Shown in pieces: positions 9,159 through 17,705 of a stretch of 64,000 bases of DNA. The stretch is from Yersinia proxima. GTDB lineage: Bacteria; Pseudomonadota; Gammaproteobacteria; Enterobacterales; Enterobacteriaceae. The notes below the pieces were generated by a model. It was not told the origin of the DNA. It worked only from the letters and a program-made list of their open reading frames with translations, and did not search any database. The first letter of the stretch is position 1; every line of letters begins with the position of its first letter. The translations under genes and the position numbers were made by a program. The stretch spans positions 1-64,000 of the forward strand of contig NZ_CABHYG010000004.1 in the NCBI RefSeq assembly GCF_902170785.1, read 5' to 3'.

Positions 9159-9515
9159 ATGAGTGCATTTGGCAATGCTGCACAAGACTATATTGAAAAG
9201 AGAATTGATATTAATGAACACTGTATTGTGCATCCTGCCGCCACTTTTTTTATGACTGCCGAAGGTGATTCTTTGATCGAAGCGGGCATCCGTCATGGCG
9301 CACTATTAGTGATAGATCGCAGTTTACAAGTAAAGCACGAGGATATTGTGGTCGTCACCATTGGCGGGGAATTCAGTATTAAACGCCTCTACTTACAGCC
9401 CACTCCCCGTCTTGAAGCGCTTAATGCCAGCACTCCACCGTTAATACTGTGCGAGGGGGATGAGGAATTAGTCATTTTCGGCGTTATCACATTTTGTATC
9501 AATAAGTTAAGATAA
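9159..9515 (+). CDS. umuD: UmuD-like S24 protein lacking the self-cleaved N-terminal arm
   Basis: A 118-residue partner of the error-prone polymerase UmuC, with the S24 catalytic serine in GDSLIEAGI and lysine in FSIKRL. E. coli UmuD has 139 residues and cuts itself after Cys24 to give the active UmuD'. Here the start at 9159 (ribosome site CGGAGG) gives [15 protein letters not shown], beginning where UmuD' begins. In-frame starts at 9141 or 9066 exist, but 9141 lacks a ribosome site, 9066 lies before the LexA box, and neither adds a Cys-Gly site. The gene overlaps umuC as TAATG. Confidence 0.85.
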   Translation: MSAFGNAAQDYIEKRIDINEHCIVHPAATFFMTAEGDSLIEAGIRHGALLVIDRSLQVKHEDIVVVTIGGEFSIKRLYLQPTPRLEALNASTPPLILCEGDEELVIFGVITFCINKLR

Positions 9516-10783
9516 TGTTTGCCTTAGTTGATGTGAATTCTTTCTATGCCAGTTGTGAAACTGTGTTTCGTCCAGATTTATATGGCCGCCCAGTCGTGGT
9601 GCTCTCTAATAATGATGGATGTGTCATTGCCCGTAGCCGGGAGGCGAAAACAGTAGGTGTCCCAATGGGTGCACCATATTATAAAATTCAACAACTTATG
9701 CGACAACATGGTGTGACTGCATTCAGCAGTAACTATGCGCTCTACAGTGACATGTCCGCACGTGTGATGACTATCCTCGAACAACTGGCCCCAGGAATTG
9801 AGATTTACTCAATTGATGAAGCATTTCTCAATCTTAAAGGTATCCAACATTCAATTGCGCTGGAAGAATTTGGTCAATATGTCCGTGATCAGATACGGAA
9901 ATTGACCGGTTTGCAGGTTGGCGTAGGTATTGCTCCCAGCAAAACCTTAGCTAAACTGGCAAACCATGCGGCCAAGTTATGGCATAAAACCGGGGGAGTG
10001 GTTGATTTATCTCACCCTGTGCGCCAGCGCAAATTATTAGCACTGATGCCTGTCGCTGAAGTTTGGGGTGTGGGGCGTCGTACCGCGGAAAAACTTGAAA
10101 TGATGGGGATAACTACCGCCCTGCAATTATCAGAAGCCAGCCCCCCTTTTATCCGTAAAAATTTCGGCGTCGTTTTGGAGCGAACAGTCAGAGAGTTGCG
10201 TGGGGAAGCATGTTTGACCATTGCTGAATTTGCCCCCACAAAACAACAAATAATCTGCTCACGATCATTTAGTGAACGAATTACCGAATATCAAAACATG
10301 CATGAAGCTGTGTGCAGTTATGCCGAGAAAGCCGCAGAAAAACTGCGAAAAGAACATCAATATTGCCGCCATGTCTCGACATTTATCAAAACCAGTCCCT
10401 TCGCACCAAACGAGAGATATTACAGTAATAACGCCAGCACTCATCTCACCTTCCCGACACTAGACTCGCGGGATATTATTGCCGCTGCCCTTAAATGCCT
10501 CGCAGTTATTTGGCGGCCCGGTCACCGTTATCTGAAAGCAGGGATTGTATTAGGGGAGTTTTCAAGTCAAGGGATCGCGCAATTGGGGCTGTTTGATGAA
10601 AGCAAACCGCGCATCAACAGTGAGCAGTTAATGGCGGTTATCGACAAAATTAATCAGTCTGGTAAAAGTAAAATCGCCTTTGTTGGGCAAGGGATTAATC
10701 AAGAATGGCAGATGAAACGTGAAATGTTATCACCGGCATATACCACCCGCATTAAGGATTGCCCAACAGCAACCATCGGATGA
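9515..10783 (+). CDS. umuC: DNA polymerase V catalytic subunit
   Basis: A 422-residue Y-family translesion polymerase, the same length as E. coli UmuC. The active-site motifs [10 protein letters not shown] (residues 6–15) and SIDEAFL are intact, followed by [19 protein letters not shown] and the helix-hairpin-helix region. The C-terminal little-finger domain includes CSRSFSERI. Its start overlaps the umuD stop, so the two are translationally coupled and SOS-induced together. Confidence 0.95.
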   Translation: MFALVDVNSFYASCETVFRPDLYGRPVVVLSNNDGCVIARSREAKTVGVPMGAPYYKIQQLMRQHGVTAFSSNYALYSDMSARVMTILEQLAPGIEIYSIDEAFLNLKGIQHSIALEEFGQYVRDQIRKLTGLQVGVGIAPSKTLAKLANHAAKLWHKTGGVVDLSHPVRQRKLLALMPVAEVWGVGRRTAEKLEMMGITTALQLSEASPPFIRKNFGVVLERTVRELRGEACLTIAEFAPTKQQIICSRSFSERITEYQNMHEAVCSYAEKAAEKLRKEHQYCRHVSTFIKTSPFAPNERYYSNNASTHLTFPTLDSRDIIAAALKCLAVIWRPGHRYLKAGIVLGEFSSQGIAQLGLFDESKPRINSEQLMAVIDKINQSGKSKIAFVGQGINQEWQMKREMLSPAYTTRIKDCPTATIG

Positions 10784-11267
10784 CGCGACTTCACGTATGC
10801 GCCAATGTGTCGTTATATCAATAAAGACCAACATAGACCTTATTGATTACTCCTAATGAATATTGCTCAGATTGATATATGCGAGAACTGTAACAAATAA
10901 TTATTGTGACATTCATAATTAACAAATATCGCAAACTAAAAACCCAATAAACCTTACATCACGTAACCTTTAAGTAAAAAACATACATATTTAACCTCAA
11001 TTAAAGAGAAATAGACAAGTATATGAACATTCATTTAAAACCCTCACCATTCAAATGATAGATCAATCAAAATAAAAATAATTAACTAGTTGTTTTATAA
11101 CAAATAAAACCAAATCCGCATTGTAATCAAAAAATTTAAAGTTAAAGATAAATAATACAATTAGCCTGGCTAATATTTTTTATAAATATAAAAATGCTCT
11201 AAATAAGTGCAATCAGAGTAATTAATAGCACCTTTATGGGGAATGAATAATTTAATTAATAAAAGCA
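10784..11267. other. AT-rich gap between umuC and aer
   Basis: About 480 bp, strikingly AT-rich, with no open frame carrying a ribosome site. An imperfect inverted repeat around TCAATAA…TTATTGA near 10820 follows umuC. Such AT-rich gaps are typical H-NS targets, but that is only inference. Confidence 0.4.
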
Positions 11268-11294
11268 TAAAGTTTTATCTATGACTGCCGATGA
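11268..11294 (+). promoter_or_regulatory. Sigma-28 (FliA) promoter for aer
   Basis: TAAA, exactly 15 bp, then GCCGATGA, against the consensus TAAA-N15-GCCGATAA (one mismatch). It lies about 60 bp before the aer start. E. coli aer is also in the FliA regulon. Confidence 0.8.
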
Positions 11295-11354
11295 CTCTCA
11301 GTAATTATTGTATTCCACTGTGATAAATGAAATCCCCCATTTACTGAGGTTATT

Positions 11355-12914
11355 ATGCGAGTGAACAAACCTGTCAGCCGACAGGAGTATCCCATTGGTC
11401 GCGATACCACCTTGCAATCAACAACTGATATTAAAGGTAATATCACCTACGCCAATGCTGCCTTTGTTCGTGCCAGTGGTTTTGAATATCAGAACTTGCT
11501 GGGTCAACCTCACAATGTGGTGCGGCACCCCGACATGCCCCCCGCAGCCTTTGCTGATATGTGGCAGACGTTGAATGCGGGGTTATCCTGGTCATCATTG
11601 GTCAAAAATCGCCGCCAAAATGGCGACTATTATTGGGTGCGCGCTAATGCCACCCCATTGCGCCATGATGGGCGTTTGACCGGTTATATTTCAGTGCGAA
11701 TTGCGCCCACCCGCGAAGAAGTTAAGCAAGCGGAGGCGCTATATGGCGATTTCAACTCTGGCAAAGCCAAACAACGCCGCATTGCGCTGCATCGAGGGTT
11801 GATTGTCCGCACCGGCTGGCTCTCTTTCCTTTCATTATTTCAAACGCTGCCGCTACGCTGGCGTTTGCGTGGCGCATTACTGATGGCAGCACTGCTGCCA
11901 ACGGTGGCAGCCAAAGGGATGGGTATTTCCGGTTTACCTTTACTCGGTTTGGGAGCGACCACCCTTTTCAGTAGCCTGATCACCTCACTTTGGCTTGAAC
12001 GCCAGGTCTCACGCCCGATCGCGGCAATTTTACAGCAAGCGCAGGATGTCTCTTCCGGGCAAGCCGGTGACTATGTGCAATTGAACCGTGTTGATGAAAT
12101 TGGCTATCTAATGCGCAGCGTCAATCAGTTGGGCTTGAATCTTCGTTCGCTGACTGACGACGTCAGTGGTCAGGTTGATGGGATTAACACCGCCAGCAGT
12201 GAAATTGCCGCAGGGAATCGCGAACTAAAAGTACGGACAGAACAAGCCACTGCTAATTTACAGCATATCGTCAGTGCGACGGAGCAATTGGTGGCAACAG
12301 TACAAAACAGTGCTAATAGTGCCAATGAGACGACATCACTGGCCGCCATGAGCAGTCATGCGGCAGAACAAGGCAGTGAGTTAATGCATGAAGTCATAAA
12401 AACCATGGGCACGATTAATGATTCCAGCCATCGAATTGTCGATATTATCAGTGTTATTGAAGGTATTGCTTTCCAAACCAATATATTAGCGCTCAATGCA
12501 GCAGTTGAAGCAGCCAGAGCGGGAGAACAAGGCCGTGGCTTCGCGGTGGTTGCCAGTGAAGTTCGTCATCTGGCACAACGTTCTTCCACTGCGGCAAAAG
12601 AAATTAAACACTTAATTGAAACCAGTGTGGAGCGCGTTCGTGATGGTAGCGCATTAGTCCAAAATGCCGGCGCTACCATGGACAATATCGTCAAACAGGC
12701 CGGGCAGGTTTCTACTTTAATCAGTGAAATCAGTACATCAACTCATGAACAGACGCAAGCTCTTGGCCAGATTAGTCAATCAATTGGTCAGTTGGATCAA
12801 ATGACGCACCAAAATGCGGCGATGGTAGAACAGTATGCTGGAGCAGCAGAAGAGCTGGCCCATCGTACCTTGCGCTTAACCGCTGCTGTCCGAATTTATC
12901 GACCAGCCAATTAG
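11355..12914 (+). CDS. aer: Aerotaxis receptor Aer
   Basis: A 519-residue chemoreceptor that senses redox/energy state through a FAD-binding PAS domain (about 15–120). Conserved segments include [21 protein letters not shown] and [15 protein letters not shown]. Next come a linker, a short hydrophobic membrane anchor (about 170–210), a HAMP-like region and the MCP signalling domain with the hairpin-tip motif [20 protein letters not shown]. There is no periplasmic sensor domain and no C-terminal NWETF-type CheR-docking pentapeptide, as in E. coli Aer (506). Confidence 0.93.
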   Translation: MRVNKPVSRQEYPIGRDTTLQSTTDIKGNITYANAAFVRASGFEYQNLLGQPHNVVRHPDMPPAAFADMWQTLNAGLSWSSLVKNRRQNGDYYWVRANATPLRHDGRLTGYISVRIAPTREEVKQAEALYGDFNSGKAKQRRIALHRGLIVRTGWLSFLSLFQTLPLRWRLRGALLMAALLPTVAAKGMGISGLPLLGLGATTLFSSLITSLWLERQVSRPIAAILQQAQDVSSGQAGDYVQLNRVDEIGYLMRSVNQLGLNLRSLTDDVSGQVDGINTASSEIAAGNRELKVRTEQATANLQHIVSATEQLVATVQNSANSANETTSLAAMSSHAAEQGSELMHEVIKTMGTINDSSHRIVDIISVIEGIAFQTNILALNAAVEAARAGEQGRGFAVVASEVRHLAQRSSTAAKEIKHLIETSVERVRDGSALVQNAGATMDNIVKQAGQVSTLISEISTSTHEQTQALGQISQSIGQLDQMTHQNAAMVEQYAGAAEELAHRTLRLTAAVRIYRPAN

Positions 12915-12996
12915 GACATCCATAAATAGCATCTTATTAAAATAATTTGAATAAAATTATGCTGTTAGCATAATCACAGTATTATCTGTTATGGGT

Positions 12997-13025
12997 GCTA
13001 TGGCAGACTTCCCATCTGTCATAGC
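12997..13025. other. Strong hairpin between aer and the 86-residue gene
   Basis: GCTATGGCAGA pairs with TCTGTCATAGC over a 7-nt loop, with one G–T wobble. There is no T-run after it, so it may be a leader structure or a protein site rather than a terminator. Confidence 0.45.
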
Positions 13026-13085
13026 AATAAACAGAAACCCCGCTATAGTGGGAAGTGGTTATTCAATTATTAAATAAGGAGTTTT

Positions 13086-13346
13086 ATGTCATCACTTAAT
13101 CAAACATCTGTTCACGCCCAACAAGGTGAAACTGATGCAAACTTACCTGGTGAAGATCGTTTGATCGCCCATGAAGCTTTGCTTGTTGCATTAATGGTTG
13201 AATGTGCTAACGAGTCAGATAATGATCAATTTCTGTTCAGCGTTCGAGAAACGCTGAATGGGATCTTAAGTACTTCCCGTTATCTTGATGCGAGCAAAAT
13301 AGCCAATGGCTTGATTGATGAGGCTGATGATAAAGCCAACCGTTAG
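13086..13346 (+). CDS. Small acidic hypothetical protein, 86 residues
   Basis: An open frame with AAGGAG before the ATG and a good terminator directly after it, so it is a real single-gene unit. The product is acidic, soluble and probably helical (EDRLIAHEALLVALMVECANESDND), with no signal or membrane segment. I do not recognise a family. It lies between aer and cscR without operon links to either. Confidence 0.75.
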   Translation: MSSLNQTSVHAQQGETDANLPGEDRLIAHEALLVALMVECANESDNDQFLFSVRETLNGILSTSRYLDASKIANGLIDEADDKANR

Positions 13347-13351
13347 TCTCC

Positions 13352-13376
13352 AGCCCTCATTCATGAGGGCTTTTTA
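13352..13376 (+). terminator. Rho-independent terminator
   Basis: AGCCCTCAT pairs with ATGAGGGCT, followed by TTTTT. It lies 5 bp past the stop of the 86-residue gene. Confidence 0.85.
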
Positions 13377-13475
13377 TTAGTTGTGAAAGCCAACACCGCC
13401 ACACGGTTGATCAGTAATGGCAAGATGACGATAATTAACTGATGAAAGCGGCAACATAACTCATTGAGGAAAGTA

Positions 13476-14471
13476 ATGGCTTCGCTGAAAGAAGTGGCAA
13501 ATCTGGCGTCAGTTTCATTAATGACAGTTTCCCGAGCCATCAATAACCCAGAACAGCTGCGCCCTGAGACTTATCAGCGAGTCATGCAAGCCATTGAAGC
13601 ACTCAATTATGTACCCGATTTTTCCGCCCGAAAAATGCGGGGCAATACCACCAAAACCTCTACTCTCGCAGTGCTTGCATGGGATACCGCCACCACCCCT
13701 TTTTCCGTCGAGATATTACTGTCAATTGAGCTAACAGCTCGCGAGTTTGGCTGGAATAGTTTTCTGGTCAATCTGACCTCGCAGGAAGACAGCGAGCGGG
13801 CAGTCAATCAACTGTTAGCCCAGCGTCCTGATGGTATTATTTTTACCACCATGGGGCTGCGACAAGTCACTATCCCTGAACGCCTGCGGGATAAAAATAT
13901 TGTACTGGCCAATTGTGTTAGCGAAAGCCATTCAATCCCCAGCTACATCCCTGATGACGTTGATGGCCAGTATCAGGCAATGAAAGTACTCTTGCGCCGA
14001 GGATACCAGCGGCCATTGTGTATTTATCTTCCCGAATGTACTTTGGCAGGCAAAGCTCGGCGAGCGGGCGCAGAAAAAGCGTGGCAAGAGTCTACCTTGC
14101 CTGTAGGGCAGTTACGACAGTACCATTTAGCCTGGGGGGATGAGCATTATCAGGATGTGATCCCACTGTTAGACCGCTACTGTCCTGAAGGCAAACCTGA
14201 TTTTGATGTACTTATTTGCGGTAATGATCGCATTGCTTTTCTGGCCTACCAAGTGCTGTTAGCCAAAGGTATTACCATCCCACAACAAGTTGCGGTGGTG
14301 GGTTATGACAATATGGTCGGTATCGGAGAACTATTTTTACCACCGCTGACTACGGTGCAACTACCTCATTATGATATTGGTCGAGAAGCGGCCCTTCATT
14401 TGATTGAAAGGCGAGAATCACGATCAACACACCGTTTGCCGTGCCCACTGCTAGAGCGGGCATCCATCTAG
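13476..14471 (+). CDS. cscR: Sucrose operon repressor CscR
   Basis: A 331-residue LacI-family repressor, the same length as E. coli CscR. The helix-turn-helix is MASLKEVANLASVSLMTVSRAI, the hinge helix YVPDFSARKMRG, and the periplasmic-binding-like effector domain follows (DVLICGNDRIAF). The ATG at 13476 follows GAGGAAAG; a TTG four codons earlier is less likely. It converges with cscA. It should bind the GTTAACGTTAAC operators before cscB and release them on an inducer derived from sucrose. Confidence 0.92.
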   Translation: MASLKEVANLASVSLMTVSRAINNPEQLRPETYQRVMQAIEALNYVPDFSARKMRGNTTKTSTLAVLAWDTATTPFSVEILLSIELTAREFGWNSFLVNLTSQEDSERAVNQLLAQRPDGIIFTTMGLRQVTIPERLRDKNIVLANCVSESHSIPSYIPDDVDGQYQAMKVLLRRGYQRPLCIYLPECTLAGKARRAGAEKAWQESTLPVGQLRQYHLAWGDEHYQDVIPLLDRYCPEGKPDFDVLICGNDRIAFLAYQVLLAKGITIPQQVAVVGYDNMVGIGELFLPPLTTVQLPHYDIGREAALHLIERRESRSTHRLPCPLLERASI

Positions 14472-14492
14472 TTTCAATACTGTGATTGCCGG

Positions 14493-15962
14493 TTAACGAG
14501 CCACTAGTGGCCAGTATTCACCGCGCAGAAGCTCTGCCTGACCATTTTGTGCAAACAACGATAAGCAGCGCTGATGTTCCGCTGGATAGATACGACTACT
14601 CATGCAGGCCTGCCCGTCATTAATAAATACCTCCAATGATGAGCTATCGATAAAGATGCGCAATGATAATAACCCCTGTTCTGGTAATGCCACACTGCGA
14701 TACCCCGTTAGCCCATATTGTGGGTAATATCTATCCAGAATCAGTCGATTGGCCTGATTATCGACATAAACAGAAACTCTGCCGCCCATGCCTTGGCTAT
14801 CCCCCAACTGCACACCATATGTTTCTGCATCACTGGCCGTGGTATTCCATGTCAGTTGCAATTCTATGCTGCGGCAGTTTTCAGCTAATATCTGTTGCTC
14901 TTGCACCAGCTTGATGGGTGAAATTGTCAGACCAGTTTGCCGTAATGCTGCAATTTCCCGCACTGGTTGTATTAATAAATCCCCTTTAGAATCAATGCTT
15001 AATTCTCGTGGCAAGGTCAGGCAGCCACTCCAATTATCGGCTTTGGTCGGCATAGGCGATTGCCACATATCCATCCAACCAATAATGACTCTCCGCCCAT
15101 CAGCAGTAACCAGGGATTGAGGTGCATAAAAATCATGACCCAGATCCAGCTCAGTAAAAGGCTGAGATAATTTAAAATCGCCTCCTGGCTGCCATTTACC
15201 GCGTAAGACTCCACTTTGGAACAAATTACGATTGTGGTAGCCTTTTGCTGCCAATCCCTGCGGCGAAAACATTAGGATGCGTTCATTCCCCAAAGAGAAG
15301 AAATCCGGACATTCCCACATATATCCCATGCTGTCGTCTGCGCGCGCTAAAACTTGCATAAATTGCCATTGCTGCAATGAACTGCCGCGATATAACAAGA
15401 CTTGCCCGTGATCTCGCTCATCTCGAGCACCGACCACCATCCACCAACAGTCATCTTCAAACCACACTTTCGGATCGCGAAAATGCATGATTCCCTCGGG
15501 TGGATTCAGTACCACACCTTGTTTGTCAAAATGTATGCCATCCTGACTGGTTGCCAAACACTGCACCTCGCGAATAGCGCTGTCATCACCCTCAGCTTTA
15601 AGCCAAACATGTCCGGTATAAATCAGGCTTAACACGCCATTATCGTCTACCGCACAACCAGAAAAACAGCCGTCTTTATCCCAGGAATCACCCGGCGCTA
15701 ATGCAATGGGTTGATGTTGCCAACTCAACATATCGAGGCTGGTCGCATGGCCCCAATGCATCGGCCCCCAATTTTCATCATAAGGATGATGCTGATAAAA
15801 CGCGTGATATTGTCCGTTAAAAAAGATCAGCCCGTTGGGATCATTCATCCACCCTGCTGGCGGCGCCAAATGATAATGTGGATAGAAATTGTGGCCCACT
15901 TGAGAAGCTAAAGTTTGCAGTGCATCATTTGCTCGCCCAATTAAAGAATTCATAGTGCTCAC
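14493..15962 (-). CDS. cscA: Sucrose hydrolase (GH32 invertase)
   Basis: A 489-residue cytoplasmic beta-fructofuranosidase splitting sucrose into glucose and fructose. The three GH32 acid motifs are visible: WMNDPNG (nucleophile Asp), FRDP (transition-state Asp) and ECPD (acid/base Glu). A five-bladed propeller and a C-terminal beta-sandwich fit the length (E. coli CscA 477). No signal peptide. Its start overlaps the cscB stop by 4 bp (ATGA), so they are one operon. Confidence 0.93.
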   Translation of the reverse strand: MSTMNSLIGRANDALQTLASQVGHNFYPHYHLAPPAGWMNDPNGLIFFNGQYHAFYQHHPYDENWGPMHWGHATSLDMLSWQHQPIALAPGDSWDKDGCFSGCAVDDNGVLSLIYTGHVWLKAEGDDSAIREVQCLATSQDGIHFDKQGVVLNPPEGIMHFRDPKVWFEDDCWWMVVGARDERDHGQVLLYRGSSLQQWQFMQVLARADDSMGYMWECPDFFSLGNERILMFSPQGLAAKGYHNRNLFQSGVLRGKWQPGGDFKLSQPFTELDLGHDFYAPQSLVTADGRRVIIGWMDMWQSPMPTKADNWSGCLTLPRELSIDSKGDLLIQPVREIAALRQTGLTISPIKLVQEQQILAENCRSIELQLTWNTTASDAETYGVQLGDSQGMGGRVSVYVDNQANRLILDRYYPQYGLTGYRSVALPEQGLLSLRIFIDSSSLEVFINDGQACMSSRIYPAEHQRCLSLFAQNGQAELLRGEYWPLVAR

Positions 15963-17200
15963 TTAATAGTTAATTGCAAAGAAGGGTCATCGGTATACGA
16001 CTCATCACGCAGCATAAAACAGGAAATAACGGTTAATCCGAGGACAATGGCCCCCATAATCATATAAGTATCAGCAAACCCGATGTGGTCGTAGCTAATA
16101 CCGGCCAGGGGTGAAAATATGCTGGCACAGACTTGGGTGACAAACTGGAAGCCCACCAAATACAACGTCGCTGATAGACGTGGATCGAAATTGGCAGCGA
16201 TATACTTAAACATTGCTATTAGAAGTATGGGTAATTCGACCGCATGTAAGAGTTTCATCAGTGAAATAGTGGCGGCATCCTGGGCCAGCCCTGAACCAAA
16301 TATCCGCATCGCCATGATCAACCCACTCAGCAATAAACCTTTCTTCGCACCAATACGGTTAACCAAAAAAGGTGCGAGGAACATGCCACCCGCTTCCAGG
16401 AATACCTGCAATGAATTAAGAAAACCGTACATTTCATTGCCACGACGAGAATCAGCAAATAAAGAAGAGAAATACACCGGAAATTGCTGGTCATATACGT
16501 TATAAACACTGACACCCGTAACAAACACCACCAGCGCCCAAAAACGCGAAAGACGCAATAATGACAACGTATCCTGAAGTGTCAGGGCGCTACTCTTGCC
16601 ATATTCCAATTGCCCCATGGCATCTACTTTTACTTCATGCAGACGCCACAACAACAGTAAAAATAACGCGGCCGATGCGGAAGCCATCCAGAAATTAATG
16701 TTGGGATTAATATTGAACAACATGCCAGCAAAGAAGGTCGCTCCCGCCCAGCCCAGAGATCCCCACATCCTGGCTTTACCAAATTCAAACCCACTAATTC
16801 GACTCACTCGTTCGGTATAAGATTCAAGAGCGCCAATACCAGCAAAGAATGTCATCCCCATATATAAACCGCCCACTACCGCGCCGGCGAGCATATTGAT
16901 GAGTAATAAAGGGGCATAAACATAAATAAAAAAAGGGCCACTGATCAGCAGCAAAATACCAATAGCCCATAAAAGATGTTTTTTAAGCCCTAGTTTGTCT
17001 TGTATCACCCCGTATAACGGTTGGGCACATAACGCCGTTATAGCGATGGCAGAAAATGTTGCGCCGGTTTCTGCTCCTTTTAACCCTACATATTGATTAA
17101 GCCAAATCGAGAATAATGAGAATGCTGATGACCAGGTAAAGAAAAACGTAAACAGTAAGCCACTTAAAATCAGATATTGGCTGCGGACAGAGTGTTTCAT
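15959..17200 (-). CDS. cscB: Sucrose permease CscB
   Basis: A 413-residue major-facilitator proton symporter of the LacY/RafB/CscB family, with about 12 hydrophobic helices. Typical segments are FFFTWSSAFSLFSIWLNQ in the first helix, GLKGAETG, GKARMWGSLGWA and the MFS loop PLYGVIQDKLGLKK. It imports unmodified sucrose, which CscA hydrolyses. It is the first gene of the cscBA operon, behind two palindromic operators and CRP sites. Confidence 0.92.
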   Translation of the reverse strand: MKHSVRSQYLILSGLLFTFFFTWSSAFSLFSIWLNQYVGLKGAETGATFSAIAITALCAQPLYGVIQDKLGLKKHLLWAIGILLLISGPFFIYVYAPLLLINMLAGAVVGGLYMGMTFFAGIGALESYTERVSRISGFEFGKARMWGSLGWAGATFFAGMLFNINPNINFWMASASAALFLLLLWRLHEVKVDAMGQLEYGKSSALTLQDTLSLLRLSRFWALVVFVTGVSVYNVYDQQFPVYFSSLFADSRRGNEMYGFLNSLQVFLEAGGMFLAPFLVNRIGAKKGLLLSGLIMAMRIFGSGLAQDAATISLMKLLHAVELPILLIAMFKYIAANFDPRLSATLYLVGFQFVTQVCASIFSPLAGISYDHIGFADTYMIMGAIVLGLTVISCFMLRDESYTDDPSLQLTIK

Positions 17201-17231
17201 GGCGATATCCGGTTAGAGATTTGCACCCATT

Positions 17232-17243
17232 GTTAACGTTAAC
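17232..17243. promoter_or_regulatory. CscR operator O1
   Basis: GTTAACGTTAAC is a perfect palindrome with the central CG typical of LacI-family sites, 32 bp before cscB. Confidence 0.75.
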
Positions 17244-17276
17244 TTTTTATTTTGAAAAGATCCGCTTCGCTTGTTT

Positions 17277-17292
17277 CGTGATGTTAATCACT
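17277..17292. promoter_or_regulatory. Second, weaker CRP-like site
   Basis: CGTGA-TGTTAA-TCACT keeps GTGA-N6-TCAC but lacks the outer T/A pair. It sits next to operator O2. Confidence 0.5.
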
Positions 17293-17295
17293 AAT

Positions 17296-17307
17296 GTTAA
17301 CGTTAAC
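17296..17307. promoter_or_regulatory. CscR operator O2
   Basis: A second GTTAACGTTAAC, within a 14-bp perfect palindrome, 64 bp from the first (about six helical turns). That spacing would suit cooperative binding or looping. Confidence 0.75.
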
Positions 17308-17317
17308 AGATGATTTA

Positions 17318-17333
17318 TGTGATAGAAATCACA
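17318..17333. promoter_or_regulatory. CRP site for cscBA
   Basis: TGTGATAGAAATCACA has perfect TGTGA-N6-TCACA symmetry. It implies catabolite control of sucrose use. Confidence 0.85.
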
Positions 17334-17409
17334 TGATATTCCCTGGCTCACCTCTGTGTTTTTTGGGGTTTTACGTTATTGTTACGCAACAGTATAGAGT
17401 TGGCATAAT

Positions 17410-17436
17410 GGGTCAATCTGGTGTGCCTATTGACCC
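17410..17436. other. Inverted repeat before a small membrane-protein gene
   Basis: GGGTCAAT and ATTGACCC are perfect 8-bp inverted repeats around 11 bp, directly after a TATAGA/CATAAT-like region and before the ribosome site. It could be an operator or an mRNA hairpin. Confidence 0.5.
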
Positions 17437-17456
17437 AAATATTATAAGGAGGAGAA

Positions 17457-17633
17457 GTGCTACTCGATAAAATCCTGCTGGTTGTCATTCTGATTTTATT
17501 GTCACTTTTTGCCTGGATGTTTTTCTCACCGTATCATATGTATTCAACGGCTTATGAGTTCCTTGAATTATTTGGTTTTCAAGAGGGATATAACAATTTA
17601 GGTTTTGATTCTCCAGCCGAATTATCTGATTAA
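17457..17633 (+). CDS. Small single-pass membrane protein, 58 residues
   Basis: A GTG-started frame behind a very strong ribosome site (AAGGAGGAGAA). The N-terminus is one membrane helix (LLDKILLVVILILLSLFAWM), followed by a short Tyr/Phe-rich, acidic tail ending AELSD. It has its own upstream inverted repeat and downstream terminator, so it is a separate unit between cscB and the ligase gene. I do not recognise the family. Small proteins of this form often regulate a larger membrane protein, but nothing here says which. Confidence 0.75.
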   Translation: MLLDKILLVVILILLSLFAWMFFSPYHMYSTAYEFLELFGFQEGYNNLGFDSPAELSD

Positions 17634-17644
17634 ATAGATAAAAA

Positions 17645-17672
17645 AACAGGTGCTATTTTGAGCACCTGTTTT
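17645..17672. terminator. Terminator between the small membrane gene and the ligase gene
   Basis: AACAGGTGCT pairs with AGCACCTGTT across a 6-nt loop, with an A-run before and T residues after. It fits both converging genes. Confidence 0.85.
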
Positions 17673-17705
17673 CCAAAGTTAAAAATATGCTCTCCGCGAA
17701 TGGCC

